The position numbers were made by a program, and so were the translations under genes. Positions 34,286-46,239 of a stretch of DNA of 64,000 nucleotides are shown here, piece after piece. The stretch spans positions 57,687,728 to 57,751,727 of the forward strand of contig CM058236.1 in assembly GCA_030180135.1 (NCBI GenBank), given 5' to 3'. Position 1 is the first letter of the stretch, and each line of letters begins with the position of its first letter. The stretch is from Orychophragmus violaceus. Its lineage: Eukaryota > Streptophyta > Magnoliopsida > Brassicales > Brassicaceae. The notes under the pieces were generated by a model. That model worked only from the letters and a program-made list of their open reading frames with translations. It made no database searches and was not told the DNA's origin.

Positions 34286-34801
34286 TTTTTTTTTCTTCCT
34301 TTTTTAATATATGTTAAATTAGTTTAAAAAAAAACTCATTTTTACAAACTAGTGCATTAGGAAAATATAAAGAGTCTAAGCTTTATACAACATAGCATTT
34401 ACAGAAGATTAAGTAGTTGGTGAAGCAAACCACATCTGCAATGTGTTTGCGTACTTGGTTACTCCACTTGTCATGAGTGAAGATACCCGTACTCGAGCCC
34501 ACTTGTCAATGAGATTGACTAGTGTAGCCTCTTGTTGAGGAACCTCACCATATCTGCTAGCATTCTTTTCTCTACATAGAGAATATATGGTAGCCAGGAA
34601 AATATAACAGCATAAATAGATTTTTGTTTTGTCATGTGATGAGTCCATCAGAATATCTACAAGCAGCGTTCCAACACATCGTGTATCTCGTTTCCAAAAG
34701 ACGTTTAATTAACTTGCTTTACACTTCCTCTGAGTTAGTGCAATCGAAATATAGATTGTCCCTTGATTCAACTTGACCATGACATAGCACGCATTGAGGA
34801 T
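34286..34801 (-). mobile_element. LINE 3' end with zf-RVT domain (copy A)
   Basis: Minus strand: poly(A) (T run at 34286-34294), 3' untranslated part, stop at 34409, then upstream coding for the zinc-binding RT C-terminal domain (zf-RVT). Recognisable parts are a CxxC-type CVLCHGQVESRDNLYFDC segment and NASRYGEVPQQ followed by LIDKWARVRVSSL. Upstream LINE sequence is lost where element C begins. The matching LINE in copy B is 63456-64000. Confidence 0.75.
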
Positions 34802-36166
34802 TGTTGGGGTCAAAACCTCCTCGACGAAAACAATAGCCGAAGACAAGATCAGGCAATCGGACACAGACGAATGTCCTCATCGGACGTTCAAAGTCTCGTA
34901 TGAATAACTAAGATGCATGAAGTATCGCCAACTTCACTTGAACGACTCATTAAACAAACAGATTCAACGGATACGTTTCAAACGACATTTCGTATACGAC
35001 AGACCATTCAGACAAACACACCTTCCAACAGGGATTGCGGATCAACGAAACAACCAAACAGACAGAGAACGAGCTGATTCAGCTCGGAAAAGAGCCAAAC
35101 CAGCTCAGACCAAGCTGAACCAGCTCAGACTGAACCAGCTCGGACTGAACCAACTCGGACCAAGCTGAACCAGCTCGGGTTATTCGAGATAAACCAGCTC
35201 GGAAATTCCGATTTAAACCAGCTCGGACCGAGTTGAACCAGCTCGGAACTTCCGAGCTAAACCAGCTCGGAACTTCCGAGCTAAACCAGCTCGGGTTTTC
35301 CGAGATGGACCAGCTCGGGTTTTCCGAGATGGACCAGCTCGGATTTCCGAGCTAAACCAGCTCGAAAAGTCCGAGATGAACCAGCTCAGGTCCGATCTGG
35401 TTGCAACCAACTTGACTCGGATCCAAACCTTTCCTTTTTTCCAAACATGGATTATCCCTTCGGGAATTCCGAGCTGGATGCACCTCTTGTAAACTTCCGA
35501 GCTGGACTTCGTTGAGCTTTCCGAACGGTTAACCAAACATTTGCCGATATGCACAAATTGTTGCAACCCTCCTTCGGAAACATTGGCATGTACCTTCTTG
35601 ACCAATAACTTGGGTTGATGGATCAAGTTAAGAAAAATAAGAACTTAGGCCCAAACATACGACGACTTTGGGCCGAATAAGTAAATCTGTGCACGAATGG
35701 ACTCGGATCGTCCGTTCTCGGCCCATCTGGCAAATAGGTCAAGCCGCGGAAAGATGAAAGGAGATAAAGACAAAGAAGTAAAGAAGGAGATATCTCCGAG
35801 CTAAAAAGGAAAATCCGAGATAGAAACGTACATCTTAACGGAAAAACGAAGGAGATAACAACAGGAAGATTTCCGCAAATCTTGCGGAAATATTCTCGAA
35901 GCCGACTTGCCGTAGTTATGTAAGGAGGTGGAAGTCATACGAGAGAGGCAAAGCGAAAAACCCTAGCATCTAGACTTAAGAGTTCAACAATTTTTGTTAT
36001 CCGATTCCTTTCTTTGTATTCTCTTTTCCGACCTTTGTACTCTTTTCCGATCTAACATCAATAAAATATCCTCCGGGATTACTAGTTTGGTGGTTTATCT
36101 TTGAAATTTCTGTTCCCTAAAAAGTTTTCTCTATAAGTTTTGACCGTGCGAGTTTTGACTCTCACA
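34802..36166 (+). repeat. 5' LTR of element C
   Basis: 1365 bp, TGTTGGGG to CTCTCACA, longer than the LTRs of A because the hairpin array (35065-35400) is expanded. The TATA region at about 35923-35934 has changed (GTTATGTAAGG where element A has CTATATAAGG), probably weakening its promoter. Confidence 0.85.
35065..35400. repeat. CCGAGCT/AGCTCGG hairpin array (LTR of C)
   Basis: About 14 units. The best-ordered stretch has CCAGCTCGG at 35238, 35262, 35286, 35310, 35334 and 35357, a 23-24 bp period. Confidence 0.88.
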
Positions 36167-36187
36167 GTTTTGCGCCTTCTGTGGGGA
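36167..36187 (+). promoter_or_regulatory. Decayed primer binding site of element C
   Basis: GTTTTGCGCCTTCTGTGGGG, two changes from the element A site. Confidence 0.65.
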
Positions 36188-36237
36188 CTTAGAGACTTTT
36201 GACACCCAAAAACCACCAACCAGCGGATTCGAAAGAG

Positions 36238-38894
36238 ATGACTACCATCGGAAACGGAGACGAGACAGATCAGGTGCTACCGATCAGCGACAACACACCC
36301 AACGTTACCACATGTAACACTTCGAAAAGCGGCAACGTTACAAACACGGCCGCACCGGATGCGACAATCAACGTGATATTTTCCGAGCTGAAAGAGATGG
36401 TGGCCGCATTAAGGCAAAGTGCAGAAGAACAGAAAAAAGGCAAACAACACTCTCACGGAGCAGATTGAAAGACTGAAAACTGGAAACTGTGCTTGAACGA
36501 CACAAACGGTGAACTTTGCCCCGCCTGAACGAAGGCGTTTGGACTTCTCAACGTCCGGAGAGTCGGCAAGAAATCAATCGCAACATCGTCAGCAAACCAA
36601 AGGCGAACATACTCCCCCGGCGACTAGATCCAACCTCACGGATCCTCCTCCCATAATCCGAGGGCGAAAGTCTGCAACGACAAAAGCCGCAGAAGGCTGC
36701 GAGAACGAAGACTCGATTCCGCATGACGATCGGACCGAGCTATCCTCAGACGAGGAGGAAACGATCGATACGGACCGATACATCCCCTAGCTAAGCGACG
36801 ATGAATTATCGGAAGAAGAAGACGCAGAACGAGCCCACCCAAGCGAGCAGCTAAGAAGTAACAAATGGAGGGAGCTTGATGAGCTCAGGGATGCGCTAGC
36901 TCAGACAACCGCGGAGATCAAAACTGTACGTTCGCAGGTTCATCGGGCGAAAAACGCTGTGCCAAAGATCGATTGAGTCCTGGAGGAAACGCGGAAAACG
37001 CCATTCAAATCGCGAATCACTAGAACTCGGATTTACAATCCGAGAAAGCTCAAAATACCATTCTACGACGGAACGACTAACCTAAAAGCTCATATGATGG
37101 CTTTCCAGATAGCAATGGGAAGAGCAAATCTTAGTAGAAAAGACAAGGATTCCGGTTTTTGTCTCCTGTTCATAGAACATCTGAAAGGAGCGGCCCTCGA
37201 ATGGTTTTCCAGATTGAAACACGACTCCATCGTAAATTTCCAATAGCTGTCGGAGGAATTCATGAAACAATACTCAATTTTCGTGGACAGAGACACCTCT
37301 GACGTCTACTTGTGGGCCTTGAGCCAGGGCGAAACATAGAGTTTGAGAAAATTCATCGAGCGGTTCAAAAGAGTCGCCACCAGAATCGAAGGTCTTAGCG
37401 ATAAAGTGGGCATCGATGCACTGAAGAAAGCACTTTGGTACGAGTCGGACTTCAGGAAGGAAATCTCACTAAACCGGCCGCAAACGATGGCGGATGCTTT
37501 GCACAGAGTGATAGACTTCATTGTCGACGAAGAAGAGATACAAGTCTTATATGAGAAATAAAAGTCTAAAAAGAAATAGAGCAAGGAAACCCACCTATCG
37601 ACAAGCACAAGAAGCGAGAAATGGACCTCAAAGCCGATCAGCACTTCACGGCCTGAAAGAACGGTTGGGGCGCATAAATACCAGATCGGCACGAGTGAGC
37701 AAGAACAACGACCGGGAGAACGAAGGAAGATCTCATGGAATACATGGACAAGGAACCCCAGCGCTTAGGACGAAAAGGCATTCTGCGATCACCACCAATC
37801 TTACAGCCATAACACTGCTGATTGTCGCAAACTATGTATTAAAATCGAGGCAAAACTCGTGGCCGGAGAATTGGGAGATGCCTCTGCAAAACTCTGAAAG
37901 ACCTCGACGACGGGAAAACAGGGAATCAGCCGAATATGTCAAACAGGAACGGTGATCTAAACGGATCAAACTGAGAACGAAACCATCAAGAAGGACAGGC
38001 CGCGACAGGCAATAAACGAAAATGAAGTGATGAAGACCCTAAAGCAAGCGGCCATCAAAGGGTAAACATGATCGTGGAAGGGCCGCAATATCACCCAAGA
38101 TCGAGACCGACGCCGATCCCTACCCTCGGCGACCATAGAGAGCAATCGCACCAAGACGAGATACAAAGCAAAGAATGCCGAGTCGACTCACGGATCACAG
38201 GATAACATTCGACGACGTGTGGATCTCAAAGACCAATCAACCTCTAGTCGTGGAATTGATCATCCAGAATCGTCACGTGTTAAACATACTCATCGACACC
38301 GGAAGTTTCGTGAACGTAATCTTCTGCGGAACTCTGAAAAAGATGGACATGAAGTTAAACCAGGTAACGCCTTCTCAGTCATCCTTAACAGGATTCGCCG
38401 GAGACACCATAGCCACATTCGGAAAGATCCAATCGCGGGAGGAATTTCCAAAGACGTCGAATTCTCTGTGGTCGATCGTCCAACGATCTATGGAGCGATT
38501 CTAGGGATCCCATGGATAAACGCAATGAAGGCCGTTCCGTCGACTTATCATCTATGCGTCAAGTTCCCTACCGCCACCAGAATCGGGACAAACTGGGGGA
38601 ATCAAGAGCAACAGACTCCTGGCAGTTTCCAGAATAATGAATCAGGCCATCAGATGAGTTCAGCAGGGAGAAGCTATCAACCCCTCCAATCGGACGATCA
38701 TGCTCAACCTTTCTCGGCGGGAGACCTTGTCCTAAGAAGAGTATGGTGAAACTCGGCGCTTCAAAATACCGGATCGGATTGGGAAACCTTACATGATCAT
38801 AAGGGAGATCCGCTCCGAAGTGTATGAACTCGAGACCATGAACAACACCAGGATAGTTAGAGGATGGAACGCGATGCATCTGAGAAGATTCTGA
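36238..38894 (+). pseudogene. gag: Gag-protease fused to integrase C-terminus (element C)
   Basis: ATG at 36238 (MTTIGNGDE) is collinear with element A. Gag core IPFYDGTTNLKAHMMAF near 37060, Gag C-terminal segment FIERFKRVATRIEGL near 37350, retropepsin ILIDTGSFVNVIF near 38290. The join to GDLVLRRVW and the rest of the integrase C-terminus lies at 38705-38894, at the same place as in A. At least six stops or frameshifts interrupt it (for example near 36470, 36788, 36976 and 37560). It cannot make a full protein. Its value is that it proves the internal deletion predates both insertions. Confidence 0.82.
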
Positions 38895-39240
38895 TACTGA
38901 AGACTACGAAACGTCAAAATTTTTTTTTGTTACAAAGCATTTTGAACTACGGGACGGCTTGATCCCCTAAAGGGGTACATAGGAAGCCGGTCTTTTGATC
39001 GGTTCAACTGTCCCCCCTCTCAAAAAGAGGGGGGGGGGGAGTGGGTCCGTATATATCTATACTTCCACATCGGGATTTTGGAAATTTTTAAAACAATTCT
39101 TGGACTCGAAATCTATCCAAATACTTGGAAATCTCCAAGGAACTATCTCGGAAATTCCTAGCAAATCAGCTAGGAAAATCCAAACTGATCAAACTAGTTC
39201 GGAACGTTCCAGAAACTCGGCTAGAAACTTCCCAGCAAAC
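38895..39240 (+). other. 3' untranslated part of element C
   Basis: Carries the ACTACGGGACGGCTTGAT block and a G run (about 39021-39040) like element A; no gene. Confidence 0.65.
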
Positions 39241-40749
39241 TGATAAGCATAAAAAGTTCCTCTTCACACACTTCAGTTGCAAGTATACAACCTAGTCCTT
39301 GTAGTTTTGAGGTGTCAATCTACTTGGGTAAATCAAACTCACTAAGAATACAAGTGTTTTCTTAATCTAAGTGCAACCAAATTAGTTTGAGGGTTTTGTT
39401 GCTAATAACTAACAATGAAACCAAATTCCATACATGATTAAATAAGTATGTAGACAATAGTGAGCTTAAAACAGAACAAGAACAGAGCATAAACAGAGCA
39501 ATAATAAGTTTGAAGACGATTGATTTAAAACTAAGTTCCTTGGGTTGAGTTTTCGGTTTGGGTGATCAATTATCAGTTCGGAAACATTTAGTAAACATGG
39601 GATGATTTCTTAGGCTAAGAACAACAATTCAAGTTACTCCACTCTCATGATAATAACCCTATATCAAGCATTAACATCAACTCTCATTGGCAATTTCAAG
39701 ATAGACATGCTTTAAGTATTTCTTATTACCACTAAACACCTTAAACATCAATTCTCATTGGTTAAGTATGTAAAGCACTTGATTAGAGATTCAAACATTA
39801 ACTACACTTCTCAGTGCTAGCAATATTTAAGTTCAAGGAATTGATTAGCTACTTCAATCTTAGCATTAAGAACTTCTAACAAGTAAGAGATTAATATTCC
39901 CAAGTTCTAAACAACCTAAACCATCCCTAGATCACCCTCACCTTGACTCAAACCCAGAAACTTATAGAGAAACTACTCACAAGCTGTGGCAACAATAAAG
40001 CAAGACATGATTTAGATAAACAAGAATGAAAGCAATGTGGAGAAGTAGAAAAAGAACTCAAGAACAAACTTAGAATTTCATAAAATATCAAAAAAAACTT
40101 AGATTGTTTTGAGTAAATGTTTACAAGAGGTGATATGGCTCTTCTAACACACCAAGAGCCCTTAAATAGATCATAAAAACGTGTAATGGTCGACCACAAC
40201 CACATGGGAGGGTCTACAAGCCGAAAGTGAAAAGAAAAAGGAGCATGTGTGAAAAGTAGGCCTCACAGCGGCTTGCGGCCCTCGCTGTGCAATGCCGCTG
40301 TGAGGTGCCTTCGTTCCTTAACGGCTTCTAACACTCGCTGTGGATGCCGTTGTGGAATTGGGTGTTTCGCAAATAACCTCACAGCGTCTCACGGCCATCG
40401 CTGCTAGGTGCCGCTGTGAGGTGTCTTCGTCCACAGCGAGTTCGTAAAGCCGCTATACGGGTCGCTGTGAAGTTTGGTCGTCCGCAAATCCCCCACAATG
40501 ACTTGGTGCAGTCGTTGTGGGGTGCCGCTGTGAGGTGTCTTCTCTGATCTTTAGCTGTTTTTCCACCTTCTTTGAGTGCTCTTTTGGTCCCTACCTCCTC
40601 CTTTGTCCCTTGGTGCTCCATTATGTAATCCACCACCTACAAAAGAGAGAAACAACACACATGCATTCCTAATGATGCCTAAATGCTTTTCCTTAAGCTA
40701 AAACACATCTCAAATCATGATTAAATTCATCTAAAAACACAACACATCA
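39241..40749. mobile_element. Solo LTR, Athila-like
   Basis: 1509 bp starting TGATAAGC and ending ACACATCA. Near its start is a TTGCAAGTATACAACC-type stretch comparable to the start of the Athila-like LTR at 3497. Flanked by CAAAC (39236-39240) and AAAAC (40750-40754), a one-mismatch target duplication. No internal region remains, so it probably results from LTR-LTR recombination. It interrupts element C. Confidence 0.75.
40261..40545. repeat. CACAGCG/CGCTGTG dyad repeats in solo LTR
   Basis: About five blocks of CCTCACAGCGG...CCGCTGTGAGG, locally able to form stems, separated by divergent spacers. Confidence 0.75.
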
Positions 40750-40799
40750 AAAACCAGCTAGGAAAGTCCGAGCAAATCAGTTAGAAACTTTCTGACAGA

Positions 40800-40915
40800 T
40801 CAGCTAGGAAAATCCAAGCTAGCCAAACTAGCTCGGAACCACCGAACTAATCCAGCTCGGGCCTCCGAGCTGAACCAGCTTGGATCCATGCTAAACCAGC
40901 TCGAAATTTCTGAGC
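40800..40915. repeat. CCGAGCT/AGCTCGG hairpin array, internal (element C)
   Basis: Four to five degenerate units, collinear with 28605-28880 of element A. Confidence 0.75.
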
Positions 40916-40983
40916 TCCGCGGAAATTCCACACAACAAATCTTGGTTGGAGACGCAACACACCTGCCAAAGTTCAACTACCTA

Positions 40984-41013
40984 ACCATAGTTGTTGTCCG
41001 GTGATGAACTTTA
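40984..41013. repeat. Segmental duplication copy B, left edge
   Basis: ACCATAGTTGTTGTCCGGTGATGAACTT-type sequence matching 15461 and 15583 of copy A. Last five bases CTTTA are the target duplication of copia E. Confidence 0.75.
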
Positions 41014-41729
41014 TGAAGGAACTTAGGCCATTCTAACAGATTTTAGAATCCTAACTAGTTCCTTATGCCTTGGATCTGGGGTTTATTTGATTGAATCCTT
41101 AAAGATAGATCTCGTGTTTACCTGGAGATTTGCAGCGGAATATGGTCAGATAAACGAGATCTCCAGCGCCTCAATTGCTGTGCCTCTACTGCAGTCCACA
41201 CGCACACAAGCCGAAATCCGCCGGGATGCTAGTGCCGGGAATCGAATCTCCTGGGAATCCCTGTGTTTAGAGAGGTGGCTGCGTTTTTCTGTCAAGAAAA
41301 AATTACCCTCAAAGTCGTGCCTCATATTCTATATATAGGCCTCTGAGTCGACCTAATTACCCAGTGATTAAACCGAGTCAATTCAAATCATTAAACCGAA
41401 ATATCAGTTTCGGTATGTGCCTTGTGTCGATCGACACACATCAATAGTGTCGATCGACACACCTCTTAAAACTCGAATTCAATGTGTATCCAATACACAT
41501 TGACCAGACCATATGCCAATGATCAATCCCATACAAAGTGTATCCAGTTTGCTTAGGTGTGTGACCCTGTAGGTCCACATAATACTAGCAAATGAGTTAC
41601 AACTCATTTGTCATAAGCGGCTTCTAGCAAAACGTTATGACCACCTAGTATCACATGAATTGTCCGATCTCGACAATACAACTATCATGCAGAGTAAGTA
41701 CAATATGATTTCAGGACATAATCCCAACA
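41014..41729 (-). repeat. 3' LTR of copia E
   Basis: 716 bp; CGATCG palindromes at 41428 and 41451 (23 bp apart). Followed by the minus-strand polypurine tract AAGTGGGAGAT at about 41730-41741. Confidence 0.92.
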
Positions 41730-43925
41730 ATCTCCCACTTGTACTGGAATCATCTATTCCCATAATCCCTTTATCGCTATATCTCGATATGGCATAAGGC
41801 AAGAAACTGTGTCATCCTTATTATAGCCAACATCATGTTCATCGAACTTCTGATCTATACTGATAAAACAAACGACTGACAATCACCTCGTTTAAGAATG
41901 GCCATGTATTTTCTCAGTATCAAATCTTCGATGGGCCCTGAGATATTTATCTCCTATTATATAGGAGGGACAAATCCCTTCTTGTTACATCCCTGTTTCT
42001 TCACACACTTCATGATACGCCTAAGCAATGCCTTTATAGCCGCCAGTTACGGAACGACGTTTGACAAGGTCAAAGCGCACCAATTCACATGCTAGAAAGC
42101 ATGATGAACTCACGTCTAAGGACTATACTCTATAGTCATAATGAAAACCTCTCATGACACTGATATAACTATCCTGTAGAGTTCTCATTAGCGGGTCATG
42201 TCCTGATCATATGTTCACCAACATATATCTATGTGATTTACGTTGATACTCATATCAATGACTCCATGAAACTTAGTCATCCGTCACCTCACATACCAGG
42301 TGGTAACCGGGAATCATCTTTGTCCGTCTAACTACTCATAACAGATTCGTCACTTTCTCAGTTGTACAAGAACCTATCCTTAGTGTTCCTCAAACACTTG
42401 GGGATATTCCTTACAACTGTCCAGTGATTTTTACCGGAACATATTGGTATCTTCTCGTCATGCTTTATGCGTAAGCTGCATCTAGACGAGCGCGAAATAT
42501 GGCATTCATGATGGATTCTATTGCAGAAGCATAAGGAACCATACTCATGGATACTAGCTCAGCCAGTGTCCAAGACACTTCTTCTTGCTAAGATTATTGC
42601 CATAAGACCTTTGGTGTGAAGCCATTCTTGGAATCATGCATATTGGAACTGTCCAATGCCTTATCAACATATGGATTCTGACACGATCCAATTAGCCTAC
42701 CCAATCCATTTCAATAGATCCTTATTCCAAGAACTCACGCGGATTCTCCCATGTCTATCGTTAAAATGGACATCCGACCCAAGTCCTGATAAGACTTAAG
42801 CGACGGAACGTCGTTTATGAGAATAAGTATGTTATATACATACAGTGTGAGAAATGCAACTACGCTCCTACTAGTCTACTTGTAAACGCACGGTTCCTAT
42901 TCGTTCCTGATCAAGTCAAAAACTTTTGACCGTTTTAACAGAACGTAGATTCCAACTCCAAGATGTTTGCTTCAATCCAGAAATAGATCGGTGAAGCTAA
43001 CATGCATACCTAGCCAAATTTTCGGAGTTGGGGCTCACCATCGCTCCTTTGAATTTCACAGGCTCGTCACTTTTCAATGATCAACAGACCACGGCAATCG
43101 GTCACGAGAAATCACTCTCGGTTAGTGACGGATCCATTCGGATCTGCGAACTTCAGGCTCCACAGGTGTAGGTCCTACAGCACTTTGTAGATCCAACCGC
43201 TGCTCTCCCTTAACAGGTTGAGCAACCTCCTGTGTTTCTCGAATTTATTCGAGCTGTACTTCTACTCCCACTGTTCTTCTTGGAAAGAAACTTTCTATCT
43301 AGAAAAACAGAGTTCCGAACAACAAAACTTTGTTCTCGGATTGGTTGCAAAAGTAATAAGCCTCGGTTTCCCTAGGACAACCAGCGAAGCAGCACTTATC
43401 AGATTTGGGTTCAAGCTTGTCTGTTGACAACTGCTTTACATAAACCTTGCAATCCCAATTAATCAGGAAAACATACTTGGAAAACTTCCAGTCCACATCC
43501 AATGTGGTGTCTTTCAACTGATTCTGATAGAAACCTATTTGGCGTAAATACATACATTTCTAGAGCGTATTCCTAAAAGGATAATGGAAGATTCGTGTGA
43601 CTCATCATTAATCGGAGCATATCCAATAAGGTCCGATTCATTCTCTCAGAAACACCATTCAGGTTTTCCATGAGAAATGAGCTGTGAGACGACTTCACAC
43701 TCACTTAGATGATCACTCAATTCTTGACTCAAGTATTCTCCTCCGCGATCTAATCGAGGATCTTTAATACTTCTGTCATATTGGTTATATGCTTCATTCT
43801 GGAACTCCTTTGACCATTTCAAAGATTCCGACTCGTGTCTCATCAAATGAACACAACCATACTTACTGAAGTCATTAATAAAGGTAATGAAGCACTGAAG
43901 ATTTCCTCTGGCACTAATGCTCATC
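41730..43925 (-). pseudogene. pol: Decayed pol of copia E (integrase, RT, RNase H)
   Basis: Minus strand. The integrase core at 43646-43924 has CFITFINDFSKYGCVHLMRH and DRGGEYLSQEL (DDE-type core, partly kept). The integrase C-terminal part at 43299-43553 has STDKLEPKSDKCCFAGCP and YYFCN. RT traces lie near 42840-43050 and RNase H-like traces near 42290-42520. It is collinear with the pol remnant of D at 18022-20752. Many stops; not functional. 41730-42280 is 3' untranslated-like, with no gene. Confidence 0.75.
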
Positions 43926-44470
43926 GGGCCTCATACATCAGTATGTTTAAGGCTCAATAAGCCTCTGGCCCTTTTCTTTAGCTCTGCTAAAGAAGCCTTA
44001 GTCATTTGGCCCAGTAAGCAGAATTCATATCTCATATGATTTATAATCAAATGAGCCCCAAAAAGCCCATAACTATGGAACTTCTGAATCCGCTTCACTC
44101 TATATGGTTGAAACGACTATACTAAGAAAAAATCGAGTTCGAGTCATCAGACTTAAACCGTTTGGTATTTATGTTATATACAGGCGTACATTGGTTTAAG
44201 ATATAAAACCCATTTTTCAAAAAGGGGTGCTACCATAGAATATTTCATCAAGATCAAAAGAGCAAAACTTGTCTTTTATCAAAATGAAAAACATCCAAAT
44301 TCTTACAAGAAAATGAAAGACATTTCTGCTTAAAGCAGGTACATAGCAGCAATTACTTAATTCAAAAACCAAGCTTGAAAGGCTCCTACAAGTGAAGAAT
44401 TTCTACGGCTAATGCAGCAACCATTGCTCCATTCCAGACGCGCAGTTCCACTTATCCTTTCTTCAATGTT

Positions 44471-45384
44471 CTACTGTTGCTTAGGCCCTGCATATTTCAA
44501 AAATATCAGTACCACAACTAGTATCCAATGCCTACGTAGAACTTGAAGTAATAACACAATACCTGAAGAAGAAGTCCCGTACATCTCCTTCATCTCTTGT
44601 GAATCTTCCAAGAATTTAATGCAATCTCTCTTCCAATGCCCAAACTCTTCACAGTAGCAGCACTTACCAACATCAGATGGGCCGGACTTGGGCTTATAAG
44701 AAGACACATGCTTATCCTGATTCCAAATCTGGACGGCCTTGCCTCTACCCTTGTCTATACAAGATTTCTCAAACCTTTTACCCTTTATGATGTTTTGCTC
44801 AGCTGTCTTGAGCATGCCATGCAGCTCAGTCAATGTCTTCGTCAAGCCATTCTTGATATAGCTCTTGATAAACTTATCATAACTTGACGGCAGTGACTGC
44901 AGAATGATCTCAGTAGCCAACTCTAAGCTAACAGGACAATCCAGTTTCCCCAGGTTATCAATGTAACCCATCATTTTAATGACATGAGGACTCACTGGAG
45001 CATCCTTTTGTAGCTTGCACCCAATGAGAGACTTAACCATCTGGTATCTCTCAACTCGTGCCTGTTCCTGAAACATCAGTTTCAGGCTGGTGATCATCTC
45101 TATTGGCGACTCCATGTTCTCGTATTGACTCTTTAAGTCCGAGTTCATGGTAGCCAACATCAGACCACACACATCTACCACATCAATATAATGCTTATTC
45201 CAAGCATCATATACTGCATGCGAGGCGTTGGTCCCAAGCCTCTCGGGGAGAGCTTTCTCAAGGACATAGTCCTTACTCTCTTGCTTGAGAACAAATCTCA
45301 AGTTCCGATACAAATCCAGGAAATTGATCCATTTAACTTGTCCTTCTCAAGGACGGATCGCAACGAGAAAGTAGTTTTAGACAT
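44471..45384 (-). pseudogene. gag: Gag of copia E, frameshifted
   Basis: ATG at 45384 starts the same N-terminus as element D (TTFSLRSVLEKDKLNG), but one base is missing near 45336 compared with D, which shifts the frame. From about 45313 the correct frame is open for about 280 codons and carries the CCHC knuckle CCYCEEFGHWKRDC (about 44640-44680). Comparison with D makes the single-base loss clear. Would otherwise be an RNA-binding Gag. Confidence 0.82.
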
Positions 45385-45677
45385 ATGCTGAAATCTAAGA
45401 TAAGAAAATTTTAGTTATGAAGTTAAGGAAATGAGAAATCTTATCTAATAAGAAAACTCGCATTATATTCAAACAACGTTTCCTCTATGAATATAATGAT
45501 CCAAGACCCATATTTCACCAAAATCTGAGTGGACGACTCGCCATCACCCAAAGTTTAGTTATCTAGGTAAGCAAATCATTGCTAATTGTACCCAGTACAA
45601 CTCTTGGTCGCAGATAAGAAAATCCATGTCTCATCCACTCTGACGTCTCTGGGCCCAGAACTTCTGATAGCCCAGTC

Positions 45678-46030
45678 AAGTAAACCAATCTCTTCAGTCA
45701 TGTAAACTGTTGACAGTCGCACTGCAAGTCTATCAACATTTACCTGCCTTACTCATGTAATTGTAGATACCAAGGACTCCAAGACTATCTAACAACGAAA
45801 CGAGTCTTGACAGTAGACAAGATCGGGCAAGGCATCAAGATCACTTGATATTTAGTTGAGGAAACGGAACTCTAAAAGGTTAGTAAATCAATCTCTTAGG
45901 TCATGTAATTGTTGATGTCAAGCACTGCAAGTCCATCAACACAACTACCCGCCTTACTCATGTAATTGTGGACACCAAGCTCTTGGCAAGACTATCACAA
46001 CAACGAAATGAGTCTTGACAGTTGACCATA
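45678..46030. repeat. Direct duplication of about 205 bp in copia E leader
   Basis: GTAAACCAATCTCTTC...CTGCCTTACTCATG at 45678 recurs diverged at 45884. Element D has a single copy. Confidence 0.65.
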
Positions 46031-46239
46031 TTGAAAACTAAGCTTTGATCTAATACACATCCAATGTGTATTCAATGGGTTTAAAACATGTTTAACTTCT
46101 AATTTTAATTGAGTTTTAATTGTTCTAATAAGTGGGTTAGGTCGAGTTTGGTTTTGCAAATTCAAGGTTCAATAACCAGAATTGTGAGCACTGTGTCGAT
46201 CGACACAGACCATGTCTGTCGATCGATACCACCAAACAA

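Larger units (their letters stand above)
33018..34801. repeat. Segmental duplication copy A, right part
   Basis: Matches 50882-50919 plus 59724-60224 and 62835 onward in copy B. Lacks the gypsy F and CACTA insertions and so gives their empty sites. Ends where element C begins. Confidence 0.85.
34802..40988 (+). mobile_element. Tat-like Ty3/gypsy element C, truncated, with solo LTR inside
   Basis: Same family as element A but on the plus strand: 5' LTR 34802-36166, priming-site region 36167-36187, decayed gag-protease-integrase-tail (36238-38894), post-pol block, dyad array. It stops at about 40984-40988 inside its 3' untranslated part, directly against copy B sequence, sharing ACCAT. The antisense gene and 3' LTR are absent. 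Many more stops than element A, so older. A 1509-bp solo LTR splits it at 39241-40749. Confidence 0.85.

Noticed and set aside
35065..35400. Regularly spaced repeats considered as a CRISPR-like array
   Set aside because: Units are dyads with no unique spacers, lie within an LTR, and the genome is plant nuclear.
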